Source: Enterobacteriaceae bacterium 4M9 (lineage in GTDB: Bacteria > Pseudomonadota > Gammaproteobacteria > Enterobacterales > Enterobacteriaceae). Taken from it: DNA of 64,000 nt. The translations under genes were made by a program, and so were the position numbers. Within the stretch, counting starts at the first letter, position 1, and every line of letters starts with the position of its first letter. The DNA lies in NCBI GenBank assembly GCA_010092695.1, contig JAADJJ010000001.1, forward strand, positions 124,001 to 188,000, in the 5' to 3' direction. Below are positions 37,062 to 45,810 of this stretch, one piece after another. Below the pieces are notes generated by a model, which was not told where the DNA came from, did not search any database, and saw only the letters and a list, made by a program, of their open reading frames with translations.

Positions 37062-38354
37062 ATGCTTTGTAGCCAGATTTTTTTGCGTATTGTTGATAGC
37101 TCAAAAAACGACTCGACCCGAGCCGCCAGCGTCATGCTCTATCTGGGGTGCCTGCTGACTTTTGCGATGATGCCGATCGTGCCAGATGAAGCGCTCAAGG
37201 CCTTTATTTTTAGCGCCATCATTTCTCTGGTCGTCATCTACAAAAACCTGCCTTATCTGAAAGCCCATAAGAAGCAGCTTATTCTGCCAGGCGCTCTGCT
37301 GGCGTTTGGACTCATGCAGGTTATCTGGGTAGCCCTGTTTAAAGAGCCAGGAAGTGCTTTCACAGGGGCATACCGTGCGTATCAGAATGGCGGCAAAATT
37401 CTCATTTTTGCGTCCCTTATTGTCACAGCACTTAGCTGCCCCTCAGCTCGCCAGCTAAGGGGGAACAATGCCATGCATTATTTCATTATCGTAATCGGTT
37501 CAGCGCTTTATGGTTACGCAGCCTGGCAGGTATATGACGCCGGTGAGATGAAACTCACGTCTTTTCGAGTAGAGCTTGGTTATCAGTTTGCAACGACTAC
37601 TGCATATGCATTAACATTTATAGCATTAATAGTGTCCCAGGCCATTATTAATCTACGTTTCAAGTGGACTATTGCATTCTATTTACTTCATTTTGCTATC
37701 TCGCTGGCAGCTATCATTAGCACTCAGACCCGCGCAGCAATTCTTGTCTATCCACTTCTCAGCATGTCACTGTTTTTTATTCACTTTAGGCATAATAAAA
37801 AATTACTAATACGTTCTCTCTTTTGTTTTCTCGCTTTCGGTTGTGCCGCTTTTATGCTGCTGAAACCTATTCTGGAGAAACGCTACGCTGATTTGCAGTA
37901 TGACCTCTCCTCATACAGCAAAAAAAACAGTAACACCTCTGTCGGTGCTCGTTTTGCTATGCAACAGGCTGGAATATTTACAGGAATGCTCCATCCACTG
38001 GGACAATCTCTTGAAGCAAGAAGTCATGGCTTAAACAAGCTTATTAAAACTACGCCTTCATTCAAAAGTGTTCTGCCCTTTAAAAAAACACATTTCCACA
38101 ATGAACTCGTAGATACCTTCTCATTAAAGGGCATACCTGGCGTCATTTTACTGATTAGTGTTTATGCTGCGATGATATATACCAGCCGCCGCGAGTGTAG
38201 CATAATATTACTTTACATAGCATTAACCATTACTATTTATGGTCTGAGTGACACACTATTGTATGATAAGAGTGGTACGCTAAATTGCATGTTATCATTA
38301 TGCCTGGCATTGATGATCACACCACAAATGATGAGAGAGCAATGTCATGAATAA
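37062..38354 (+). CDS. waaL: O-antigen ligase WaaL
   Basis: WaaL joins undecaprenyl-linked O-antigen to the lipid A-core on the periplasmic face. The 430 residues form about twelve membrane segments with a large periplasmic loop at about 270-350. Candidate catalytic residues are Arg 224 (STQTRAAIL) and His 346 (HFHNELVD), matching the essential Arg/His of E. coli WaaL. The coding sequence is clearly AT-richer than waaF. It overlaps the next gene by eight bases. Confidence 0.88.
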   Translation: MLCSQIFLRIVDSSKNDSTRAASVMLYLGCLLTFAMMPIVPDEALKAFIFSAIISLVVIYKNLPYLKAHKKQLILPGALLAFGLMQVIWVALFKEPGSAFTGAYRAYQNGGKILIFASLIVTALSCPSARQLRGNNAMHYFIIVIGSALYGYAAWQVYDAGEMKLTSFRVELGYQFATTTAYALTFIALIVSQAIINLRFKWTIAFYLLHFAISLAAIISTQTRAAILVYPLLSMSLFFIHFRHNKKLLIRSLFCFLAFGCAAFMLLKPILEKRYADLQYDLSSYSKKNSNTSVGARFAMQQAGIFTGMLHPLGQSLEARSHGLNKLIKTTPSFKSVLPFKKTHFHNELVDTFSLKGIPGVILLISVYAAMIYTSRRECSIILLYIALTITIYGLSDTLLYDKSGTLNCMLSLCLALMITPQMMREQCHE

Positions 38355-39360
38355 TCTTACAGGTTATTTGCTCAGCATCATCATACCCGCGTTTAATAAT
38401 GCTGAATTTATCGTCAGCACGCTGAACTCATTGCAACAAAAAATTACCGATGAAGTTGAAATCATCATCGTCAACGACGGTTCTACTGATGACACCGAAC
38501 AGCAGATTGTCGAGTTTTATCAACGCAACCCGAATCAGCATGTAAAATATTTATGCCAACCCAATCTGGGGGTCGCCATTGCGCGTAACGTGGGACTGGA
38601 AAATGCCGGCGGCAGATATATCGCATTCGTTGATAGTGATGACATTATCAGTCCTGATTACTTCCCTCTTCTTCTTCCCCGACTCAGGGAAGAAAAGCAC
38701 GATATTGTCGAATTCAATTTAACACGCTGTATTGATAAACTTCATCGGGGTTATCAGGAGCAAAGCCACTCCATCAACGAACAGGAGATTACGCTGGCTG
38801 ATGAAAAACTCTCATCACTCATGCCGACCTTCAGAGCATCGCAGTGGCATCTTGTGACCAAAATATTCCATCGGAGAATTATCGGTCAGGACCGTTTTGA
38901 AGAACATCGCCGCTACGAAGACATGATGTTTTGCCCGTTCCAGTATTTTAAATGTAAAAACATTCTTAAGATTGATGCTTTTCTTTATTATTATCGTGTC
39001 AATAAATCGGGCATTACCGAGAATATAAAAGAAAGCGATGCCAGACATATTTTCTTTGCTATGAATAAAATGTGTTATTACATTTATGATAATAGTGAAA
39101 AAAAGACCATTGGAACCTTGATGATAGTGAACTGTTTTCTTGAAGGCAGGAAGATCCTGCGCAAGAAGAAAGGGTACTACTGCTACGAAAAAGACATGAT
39201 TGATGATATCCAGAGCGCATTACGTATCTGTGATACCAGCGTTATTGATAAAAAAGTCATTTTTAAAATGAAATATATTGCCATTGATACGTTTGTTTCA
39301 TCTGTCCGTTACCGATTACAGAAAACATGCAAAGCATTGTTACCGGGCAGAGGAAAATAA
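38347..39360 (+). CDS. GT2 family glycosyltransferase, LPS core
   Basis: The 337-residue protein has a GT-A fold: LSIIIPAFNNAEFI, IVNDGSTDDTE, then the donor-metal motif AFVDSDDIIS (about residue 95). The C-terminal 120 residues are basic, suiting membrane contact. It lies between waaL and waaQ and overlaps waaL, so it almost surely adds a core or O-antigen-attachment sugar. There is no K-12 equivalent at this place. Sugar and linkage cannot be read from the sequence. Confidence 0.8.
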   Translation: MNNLTGYLLSIIIPAFNNAEFIVSTLNSLQQKITDEVEIIIVNDGSTDDTEQQIVEFYQRNPNQHVKYLCQPNLGVAIARNVGLENAGGRYIAFVDSDDIISPDYFPLLLPRLREEKHDIVEFNLTRCIDKLHRGYQEQSHSINEQEITLADEKLSSLMPTFRASQWHLVTKIFHRRIIGQDRFEEHRRYEDMMFCPFQYFKCKNILKIDAFLYYYRVNKSGITENIKESDARHIFFAMNKMCYYIYDNSEKKTIGTLMIVNCFLEGRKILRKKKGYYCYEKDMIDDIQSALRICDTSVIDKKVIFKMKYIAIDTFVSSVRYRLQKTCKALLPGRGK

Positions 39361-39361
39361 T

Positions 39362-40420
39362 ATGCCAGAGAATATTAATCGCATTTTAATTTGCAAGCTT
39401 AAATTTTATGGCGACATGCTGCTGACTACACCTGTTATAGCAACACTTAAGCGCCTCTATCCCCATGCAAAAATTGATGTTCTGCTTTATAAAGATACAA
39501 AAGCAATTCTGGCTGCAGACCCTCGTATTAACACCTTCTATCTTATTGAGAAAAAAGTAGGGTTAATAAAAACAGCAGGCAATTTTCTTACTGTGAGAAG
39601 GCAGCTTAAAAATAACAAGTATGATCTTATCCTAAACTTAACCGAACAGTGGCCAATCGGATTGTTGGTTGCTTCATTACACCGCTATTCCATTGCTTTT
39701 GAGCGCGGCAAGCCGTCATGGAACCGCCTTTTTTCCAAAGTGGTTCCTCCTGTGGGCACACATATCGTCGAGCAAAATTTGTCGATATTGACCGGCATTG
39801 GTATTGCAGAGAAAGAGTGGATAAAAGCGCTCTCCCTCTTCTATACCGAAAACGACAAACACACCCTGCTTCAGATAGAGCCTGCACTCAATGATAAACG
39901 CTACGTGGTTATTCAACCGACGGCCCGACAAGCTTTTAAATGTTGGGATGACGATAAATTCGCATCCGTCATTGATTATCTGATGCAACGCGGGTTGCAC
40001 GTCATACTGACCTGCGGCCCTCTGCAAAGTGAGCTGCAGCAAGTCAATCGTATCGCAACGCTCTGCGAGCATAAACCTGATGTCCAGTTCGCAGGCAAGA
40101 CGTCCTTTCTGCAACTTGCCGCCCTTATTGATGGTGCCGTATTGTACATCGGCGTTGATTCAGCCCCCATGCACATGGCTGCAGCACTGGCAACGCCGCA
40201 GGTTTGCTTATTTGGCGCGACTAATCATCAGCAGTGGCGTCCGTGGTCAGATGAAGCAACCCTTATCTGGGCCGGAGACTACCATGAGATGCCCACAAGG
40301 GACGTGCTTGACCGTTCAAAAAAATACCTCTCGTGGATACCCGTCAATACCGTTATCGACGCGGTAGCCGCTGTGCTGGATAAGGATGTCGGGATCAAAG
40401 GTGGCAACCCCAATGAATGA
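39362..40420 (+). CDS. waaQ: lipopolysaccharide heptosyltransferase III WaaQ
   Basis: WaaQ adds the branching heptose III to heptose II. The 352-residue GT9 protein begins with ILICKLKFYGDMLLTTPVI, the WaaQ signature. It has QPTARQAFKCWDDDKF and IGVDSAPMHMAAAL as donor-site blocks. The ATG at 39362 was chosen over an upstream start inside the GT2 gene. In K-12 waaQ leads the opposite-strand operon before waaG; here it lies in the hldD operon. Confidence 0.88.
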   Translation: MPENINRILICKLKFYGDMLLTTPVIATLKRLYPHAKIDVLLYKDTKAILAADPRINTFYLIEKKVGLIKTAGNFLTVRRQLKNNKYDLILNLTEQWPIGLLVASLHRYSIAFERGKPSWNRLFSKVVPPVGTHIVEQNLSILTGIGIAEKEWIKALSLFYTENDKHTLLQIEPALNDKRYVVIQPTARQAFKCWDDDKFASVIDYLMQRGLHVILTCGPLQSELQQVNRIATLCEHKPDVQFAGKTSFLQLAALIDGAVLYIGVDSAPMHMAAALATPQVCLFGATNHQQWRPWSDEATLIWAGDYHEMPTRDVLDRSKKYLSWIPVNTVIDAVAAVLDKDVGIKGGNPNE

Positions 40421-41351
40421 TAAGACCATAAATATTGCATACTGCACGGATGCTAATTATCTGGAATATGTCGCTACATCAATAATCTCCGTCATAATGA
40501 ATAATGCCGGCAGCAGCCTGGCCTTTCATGTATTTGTTTATGATGTCAGTGAAGATGAGATTGAAAAACTAAAAACAACCAGCGAATTAATTCACGTCAC
40601 TAAAATTGAAAGCGCCGAGATTGAAAAATATCAAGGTGACTTTAAAATCAAGCATCTTAACCGCTCCATTTATATGCGCCTTGCCGTCCCAAGACTGCTG
40701 GCAGGAAAAATAGAAAAATTTATCTACCTTGATGCAGATACGCTATGTTTTACCCGTCTTGATGAAATCAACAGCATTAATATCGATGAGGTTATCTGTG
40801 CTGCCAGCCATGATGATTTAGCGGCTCAGGAAAGCAAGCATGCCCAGCGTCTGAAAATGCGCGGTAGCCATTATTTTAACTCCGGTTTTTTATATATTAA
40901 CATTGAGAACTGGATAAAGTATGATGTTGAAAACAAGGCTAATACCATCCTTTTCGAGAAAGGTGACTCTCTGCCTTATCCCGACCAGGATGCTCTGAAC
41001 ATGGTGATGGATGGCCACGTTTTATTCGTTGATAACGGCTGGAACTTTATCTACAACTGGTATAGCGAAAAGCAAAAGGACACATTCTTTTATAATAAAG
41101 CAACGCTACCGCGCATCATCCACTTTACCGGTGGCAGGAAGCCGTGGTTTGCTGAGCACTCCGGGCTGGCACAGCAATTATTCCTGTTCTACCATCACTT
41201 TACGCCCTGGAAAAACAGCCCGCTGCGCTCTTATAAAAATAAGATGCGCCCCACAGATTACCGCGTCTATGCGCGCCAAAACTGGCGCAAAGGCAACCTG
41301 TTTACGGCAATAACCTGGTATGGGAAATACCTTTCCTCTCGTTTTAAATAA
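40413..41351 (+). CDS. GT8 family glycosyltransferase, LPS core
   Basis: The 312-residue protein has GT8 features: NIAYCTDANYLEYVATS, the DXD motif FIYLDADTLCF, YFNSGFLYINIENW and the catalytic-site HFTGGRKPW. It differs from the two reverse-strand GT8 genes and resembles galactosyl/glucosyltransferases of outer cores. Its ATG overlaps the waaQ stop by eight bases. Last gene of the forward operon; a bidirectional terminator follows. Confidence 0.82.
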   Translation: MNDKTINIAYCTDANYLEYVATSIISVIMNNAGSSLAFHVFVYDVSEDEIEKLKTTSELIHVTKIESAEIEKYQGDFKIKHLNRSIYMRLAVPRLLAGKIEKFIYLDADTLCFTRLDEINSINIDEVICAASHDDLAAQESKHAQRLKMRGSHYFNSGFLYINIENWIKYDVENKANTILFEKGDSLPYPDQDALNMVMDGHVLFVDNGWNFIYNWYSEKQKDTFFYNKATLPRIIHFTGGRKPWFAEHSGLAQQLFLFYHHFTPWKNSPLRSYKNKMRPTDYRVYARQNWRKGNLFTAITWYGKYLSSRFK

Positions 41352-41352
41352 T

Positions 41353-41379
41353 AAAAAAGCTCCCGGAGGGAGCTTTTTT
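41353..41379. terminator. bidirectional terminator between the two LPS operons
   Basis: AAAAAAGCTCCC (41353-41364) and GGGAGCTTTTTT (41368-41379) form a perfect 12-bp stem with a 3-base loop. It is flanked by the convergent ends of two GT8 genes. Confidence 0.92.
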
Positions 41380-41394
41380 ATTGATGAAAGTTCA

Positions 41395-42408
41395 CTACTT
41401 CTGTTTTAGCTTAGCCCACAAATAGCCGCAATAGCTGATAATCGATGCACCATAATGCCCCTGCAATCGTTCATGTCTGGATTTCTTCTTATACTGCTTC
41501 GGGGTTCTTGGGCCTATCAGAGCCTGCGATGACCAGGGAGACTGCAAATACGCATCTTTAAAAAATTGTGCTGACGGATAATTCGCCCAGGAGTTCCATG
41601 GTTTTGTCACGCCGATATAATGTATAAGTATTGTAGAATCTTTTATTATCGTTTTATATTTATTCGCATCACGAAACTTCAGCTCTTTTTTGATGCCGTA
41701 GATACAATTATAATCTTCGCTCAAAAAGAGTGTATGCCTGACAAACAAGAGGTTTAACACATCCTGATCGAAAAAATGAAGTTTGAGATCGCTGGTTAAT
41801 AATAATTCCAGCAACCGTTTAAAAATATCATTATCTCGCCATGCAGCAAGAGAGACAAACATCACGCCAGAATTAAAATAGTCATCTTTAAGCTGAGCCT
41901 CCCCAAGCCTGTCACCCGCACCTTCTCTTGTCTCAGCGACATCTCGGACCACTGCAGCATAGATCCCTTCTGACAAAGTCATCTCGCTTAACGTCTGCAG
42001 CGAGCCTTTACACATAACATCAGCGTCAAGATACAATACCTGTGTTAATGACTGCGCCAAATATTCAAAAGCAATAAAGCGATAGTAAATTGCGACAGAC
42101 CAGGCAAGCGTATTTGGTAATATAGTGAAGAAAGATTTATCGATAAGATAGATATTTACGACAATGGCTTCTTTTTCAGCAAGCTGCTCTAAGGCGCTAA
42201 AAAAAACAGGATCTTCATTATCAGTAAAAATATGAAAGACAAGATCAACATCTTTGTTATTGATAATAACTGATGTCAGAGAGATACCTGCCCCAAACTG
42301 GAAGTTTTTATCTATACCGTAGGCAATGTGCAGTTCGCTTTTATTTTTTTTCTCATTACTGCCGTAGCGATAGACCGTTTTAACTGCATCAGCAATATTA
42401 AATTCCAT
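41395..42408 (-). CDS. LPS core GT8 glycosyltransferase (WaaJ/WaaR-like)
   Basis: The 337-residue protein has HIAYGIDKNFQFGAGISLTSV, the metal-binding YLDADVMCKG, YFNSGVMFVSLAAW and HYIGVTKPWNSWANYPS. This is the pattern of the UDP-Glc/UDP-Gal outer-core enzymes WaaI, WaaO, WaaJ and WaaR. As the second of a tandem pair after waaG-waaP it probably adds a later outer-core hexose. The start at 42408 has GGAG at good distance; a start six codons upstream lacks one. AT-rich. Confidence 0.82.
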   Translation of the reverse strand: MEFNIADAVKTVYRYGSNEKKNKSELHIAYGIDKNFQFGAGISLTSVIINNKDVDLVFHIFTDNEDPVFFSALEQLAEKEAIVVNIYLIDKSFFTILPNTLAWSVAIYYRFIAFEYLAQSLTQVLYLDADVMCKGSLQTLSEMTLSEGIYAAVVRDVAETREGAGDRLGEAQLKDDYFNSGVMFVSLAAWRDNDIFKRLLELLLTSDLKLHFFDQDVLNLLFVRHTLFLSEDYNCIYGIKKELKFRDANKYKTIIKDSTILIHYIGVTKPWNSWANYPSAQFFKDAYLQSPWSSQALIGPRTPKQYKKKSRHERLQGHYGASIISYCGYLWAKLKQK

Positions 42409-42428
42409 AACAACTCCAGCGAACATTA

Positions 42429-43454
42429 TTAAGCACTTTTACTGCCCAGTTTTGTTTTAATATACATAATATGGCTAAACAAAGACCGGATATACTTTTT
42501 CTGAAAACGCTCATGTCGGGACTTACGCTTAAATAACTTAGCGGTATTCGCATTTAATAAAGGTATGTCTGACCACGCCGACTTTTCATAAGCATTTATA
42601 AAGTACTTCGACACAGGGTAATTTGCCCAACGGTGCCATGGCTTCGTGACGCCCACATAATGGATTAGCCGCGTTTTATCAGAAAGATAGTTCTTATCTG
42701 AAATATATTGCTGATACTCAGCTTGTGCGAGCGTCCAGTCCACGCCGTAGATACAGTTAAAATCACGACGCAGAAGAATAACCTTACTGTAGAACAGAAT
42801 ATTTAATACATCCTGGTCGAAATAGAGTAGTTCCTTGCTTTTATCAAGCAAAATATCGAAGGCTTTGGTTATCAGGTTTTGTTCTTTCCAGACAACGAGA
42901 TTGGCAAATACCACACCGGAGTTAAAATAGGTTGTTGAAAGTTCAGGAATGCCAAGGCGAGTGCCCGATTTAAGTCTGACATCATCAATATCATTAACCA
43001 CGGCGGCATACTCGCCGTTGAAACGTATCTGTGTCAGTTCATCCAGAGAGCCTTTACAAACAACATCGGCATCAAGATAAAGTACTGAGTTTAGTTCGGT
43101 ACTCAGATATTCAAAAGCGACATAGCGGTAGTACATCGCATACGTCCAGAACTTGGTGCTCGGCAGCTGACGAAACGCTTCATTATTAAACACCAGTACC
43201 GAAATCGTCGTCCGATACGTTTGCGCGAGTTGCTCAATACGGGCCAGGTAATCATCGTCCACAAAGTCTGTCACTATGTAAAAGTGAATATCCATATCCG
43301 GGTTATTCACTAACACAGACGTTATTGAGATACCGGCACCAAAGAGGAAATTACGGTCAACGCCGTAGGCAATATTCAGCTTCTTTGGCGAAGCATGCTC
43401 CGATCTGTCAACAACGTATTTTTTTAAAACAACATTATTAAAATCAATATTCAT
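42429..43454 (-). CDS. LPS core GT8 glycosyltransferase (WaaI/WaaO-like)
   Basis: The 341-residue protein is a paralogue of the next gene down: NIAYGVDRNFLFGAGISITSV, YLDADVVCKGSLDEL, YFNSGVVFANLVVW and HYVGVTKPWHRWANYP. WaaI/WaaO enzymes add the second hexose of the outer core to the WaaG-added glucose, which fits its place after waaP. The start at 43454 is preceded by GAGG; the first ATG of the frame, five codons upstream, was rejected. Confidence 0.82.
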   Translation of the reverse strand: MNIDFNNVVLKKYVVDRSEHASPKKLNIAYGVDRNFLFGAGISITSVLVNNPDMDIHFYIVTDFVDDDYLARIEQLAQTYRTTISVLVFNNEAFRQLPSTKFWTYAMYYRYVAFEYLSTELNSVLYLDADVVCKGSLDELTQIRFNGEYAAVVNDIDDVRLKSGTRLGIPELSTTYFNSGVVFANLVVWKEQNLITKAFDILLDKSKELLYFDQDVLNILFYSKVILLRRDFNCIYGVDWTLAQAEYQQYISDKNYLSDKTRLIHYVGVTKPWHRWANYPVSKYFINAYEKSAWSDIPLLNANTAKLFKRKSRHERFQKKYIRSLFSHIMYIKTKLGSKSA

Positions 43455-43489
43455 TTGCTGAAACCTCAAACTTCATCGCTACTCAAGCG

Positions 43490-44287
43490 CTACAATGCTT
43501 TTTTAATTGTTCTTTCTTGTATTTTTTTTGCTTTTTCAACGGTCTGAGAAAAAAGCGCATCCTCTTCGCGCAAAATATTGCGCAGAGAGTCTGAAAAGTA
43601 CACCTGCAGAAACCGATAAATATCGCGTGTGGTAAGCCCGATATCCATTGACGAAAAGTACAGCCCCGTCAGGTCTTTATCACGCCAGCGGCGCGGAACT
43701 CGCTTTCGGAGCTGCGCACGATGCAGGTCAATCACCGAAATTTTTATCTGTTCACTATCGGGCGCACAGGGTAAATCAAGCAGGAAGTGGCATAAATAGC
43801 AATCACGGTGGTTCACGCCACCACGGTGCATTTTACCAACCATATCAGCAACGCGCTGAATAATGGCACGCTTATGGCGCACCGCCGGTGGGGTAGACTT
43901 CCAGTCAGCGCAGTAGTCTTCAAGACTGACGGCAGGCGTTAAATCGTCAGTGATGATAAACGATGTACGCCGTAATGGATTGATGCCCTTTTGCCCAAAG
44001 GCTTTTCCCGTCATGGTATCTACACCCAGCGCCTTAAGGCGGTGAATGGCAAACCACTCGCGATCGGCACCCAGCACCGGCAGGCGCAGAGAAATGAGAT
44101 TCTTCAATACTTCTTTGAGCGTTGTACCGTGATGATATTTCAGAAAGTAGCCTTTTCCCTGTAGCTCAAAACGCAGCGTACGGCGGGTCTCAAGCGCTCT
44201 GAACACATCGCCATCCAGCTTCGTGACCTCGGTAAAAGCATCTTTTCCCCGCCACAGCGATGCAAAGGGCTCTTTAAGCTCAAGCAT
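43490..44287 (-). CDS. waaP: LPS core heptose(I) kinase WaaP
   Basis: WaaP phosphorylates heptose I, which matters for outer-membrane cross-bridging. The 265 residues equal E. coli WaaP. The protein-kinase-like catalytic loop NHRDCYLCHF has Asp 162, followed by SVIDLHRAQLR. The ATG at 44287 overlaps the waaG stop by eight bases; a GTG two codons upstream is possible. Order waaG-waaP is as in E. coli. Confidence 0.95.
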   Translation of the reverse strand: MLELKEPFASLWRGKDAFTEVTKLDGDVFRALETRRTLRFELQGKGYFLKYHHGTTLKEVLKNLISLRLPVLGADREWFAIHRLKALGVDTMTGKAFGQKGINPLRRTSFIITDDLTPAVSLEDYCADWKSTPPAVRHKRAIIQRVADMVGKMHRGGVNHRDCYLCHFLLDLPCAPDSEQIKISVIDLHRAQLRKRVPRRWRDKDLTGLYFSSMDIGLTTRDIYRFLQVYFSDSLRNILREEDALFSQTVEKAKKIQERTIKKAL

Positions 44288-45404
44288 GTTCACAACCTAA
44301 AATAATATCGGCAGCGTTGTCTGCCAGACTGTATAAGTCGGCAGTATCTGCGTAGTGCCGGGCATGGCGAACCCAGCTTTCACGCAGCGGCTCGTCTTCC
44401 AGCGCGCGCCTGAGTTCCTCGTTTAGCGCCTGCTGGCTGAAAGGCTCGGCAATGACGACTCCACACTGCGCCTTCTCAATATAATGTGCATAGCCACAAA
44501 CCTCAGTCGTGATAACAGGAAGGCCCGCGACGATGGCCTCCAGTAGCACAATACCGGCTGCTTCCTGCACCGCAGGATGAATCAGCACATCTGCCGCCGC
44601 CATCAGCTCAGAGATATCATCACGCCCAACAAAAAAACGTACGTTATCAGTGATGCCCAGTTGGCCTGCCATCTGCTGATATTTTGCCGCTTTATCCTGC
44701 CCAACAATCATAAACACTGTACGCTGACGTATCGCCGACGGCAGTGCCGCCAGCGCACGCAGGGAGCGCTCAACGCCTTTACGTCGAAAGTCAGACCCGA
44801 CCTGCAACAGCAGCAGACTGTCGTCAGCCACGTTGTTCTTCTCGCGGTAAATCCTGCGGCTGTCGGGAATTTGGTTGCTGTATTTCCTGTCCGGATAAAT
44901 ACCCGGCGGTAAAAGATGGATGCGGGAGTCTTCCGTCTGATAGTGCTTTTGAAAATCGTGCCGCTGGCCTTCTGTCAGCAATAATATGTCGGTCTTCTCA
45001 CCTTGCTGAAACACCGCTTTCTCAAACGCAGCATAATGCTTATAGCGTGACGTTAGTTTGTAAAAAAAGCCTTTTTCCCGTTCAACCTTTTCGGCATAGC
45101 AAACGTCGGCGGCATAATAGACATCCAGCCCCGGCATCTTGTTAAAGCCGACAACCTTATCGACGGGATGCTGTGCAAGATATTTTCTCACCCAGGCACA
45201 ATATTGTGCATTCCTGCCGTGATTGGTGCGCGCGGTTACCTCAACGAGGTGAATATCCAGATTGTCGGGGCGTTCGCCCTGCCATTGCTGGGTGAATATC
45301 TGCACATGATGCCCGCGTGCGGCAACGGTTTGCGCAACGCGCATGAAGTCGCGTTGTAATCCACCGTAAGGAAAATATTTGTACAAACAGAAAGCGATGT
45401 TCAT
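44280..45404 (-). CDS. waaG: LPS core glucosyltransferase I WaaG
   Basis: WaaG adds the first outer-core glucose to heptose II. It is a 374-residue GT4 enzyme (GT-B fold): CLYKYFPYGGLQRDFMRVA at the N-terminus, NKMPGLDVYYAADVCYAEK, the donor loop QVGSDFRRKGVERS and EAAGIVLLEAIVAGLPV with both catalytic Glu. Length equals E. coli WaaG from the ATG at 45404. First gene of the reverse core operon, where K-12 has waaQ. Confidence 0.95.
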   Translation of the reverse strand: MNIAFCLYKYFPYGGLQRDFMRVAQTVAARGHHVQIFTQQWQGERPDNLDIHLVEVTARTNHGRNAQYCAWVRKYLAQHPVDKVVGFNKMPGLDVYYAADVCYAEKVEREKGFFYKLTSRYKHYAAFEKAVFQQGEKTDILLLTEGQRHDFQKHYQTEDSRIHLLPPGIYPDRKYSNQIPDSRRIYREKNNVADDSLLLLQVGSDFRRKGVERSLRALAALPSAIRQRTVFMIVGQDKAAKYQQMAGQLGITDNVRFFVGRDDISELMAAADVLIHPAVQEAAGIVLLEAIVAGLPVITTEVCGYAHYIEKAQCGVVIAEPFSQQALNEELRRALEDEPLRESWVRHARHYADTADLYSLADNAADIILGCEHA

Positions 45405-45810
45405 GAGCGCGTATCCGGATCCCACTGCAGGGAAACTTTCCCCGCTCCTGAAATGGTTAGGTATGCGTCCCTGAACAAATACCACGCACTGGCGCTGCAA
45501 TCATCGGTTCACCGGACACAGAATGTAAAATTGGCGGCAAGTGTACCACTTCCTGGCTCACAAACCGACAGAATGCTTTTTATACGAAGCCGTTTTTGCC
45601 CCTCAAACCCGCAATATGTCATCGCCAACCGCATACAAGCCTTTCATGCCAGAACCCTTTGCCTGCACGCGCAAACCCCATAACCACGCGCCATTGGCAG
45701 CAGGTTATGCATTTGCCGCAACGATATCCTGCGGCTAAACCGCGAAAGTAATAGCAATGCCACGGCTAAATACATAGAATCCACGGATGTTCCCGGCATA
45801 AGTATGTACC
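45405..45810. other. divergent promoter region between waaG and waaA (406 bp)
   Basis: No gene is supported. A plausible reverse-strand promoter for waaG is TTGAGG (45606-45601), a 16-base spacer and TATAAA (45584-45579), leaving a leader of about 175 bases. I searched this leader for the RfaH recruitment element (GGCGGTAG, JUMPstart) that precedes the E. coli core operon and did not find it. The waaA promoter must lie towards 45750. Confidence 0.4.
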
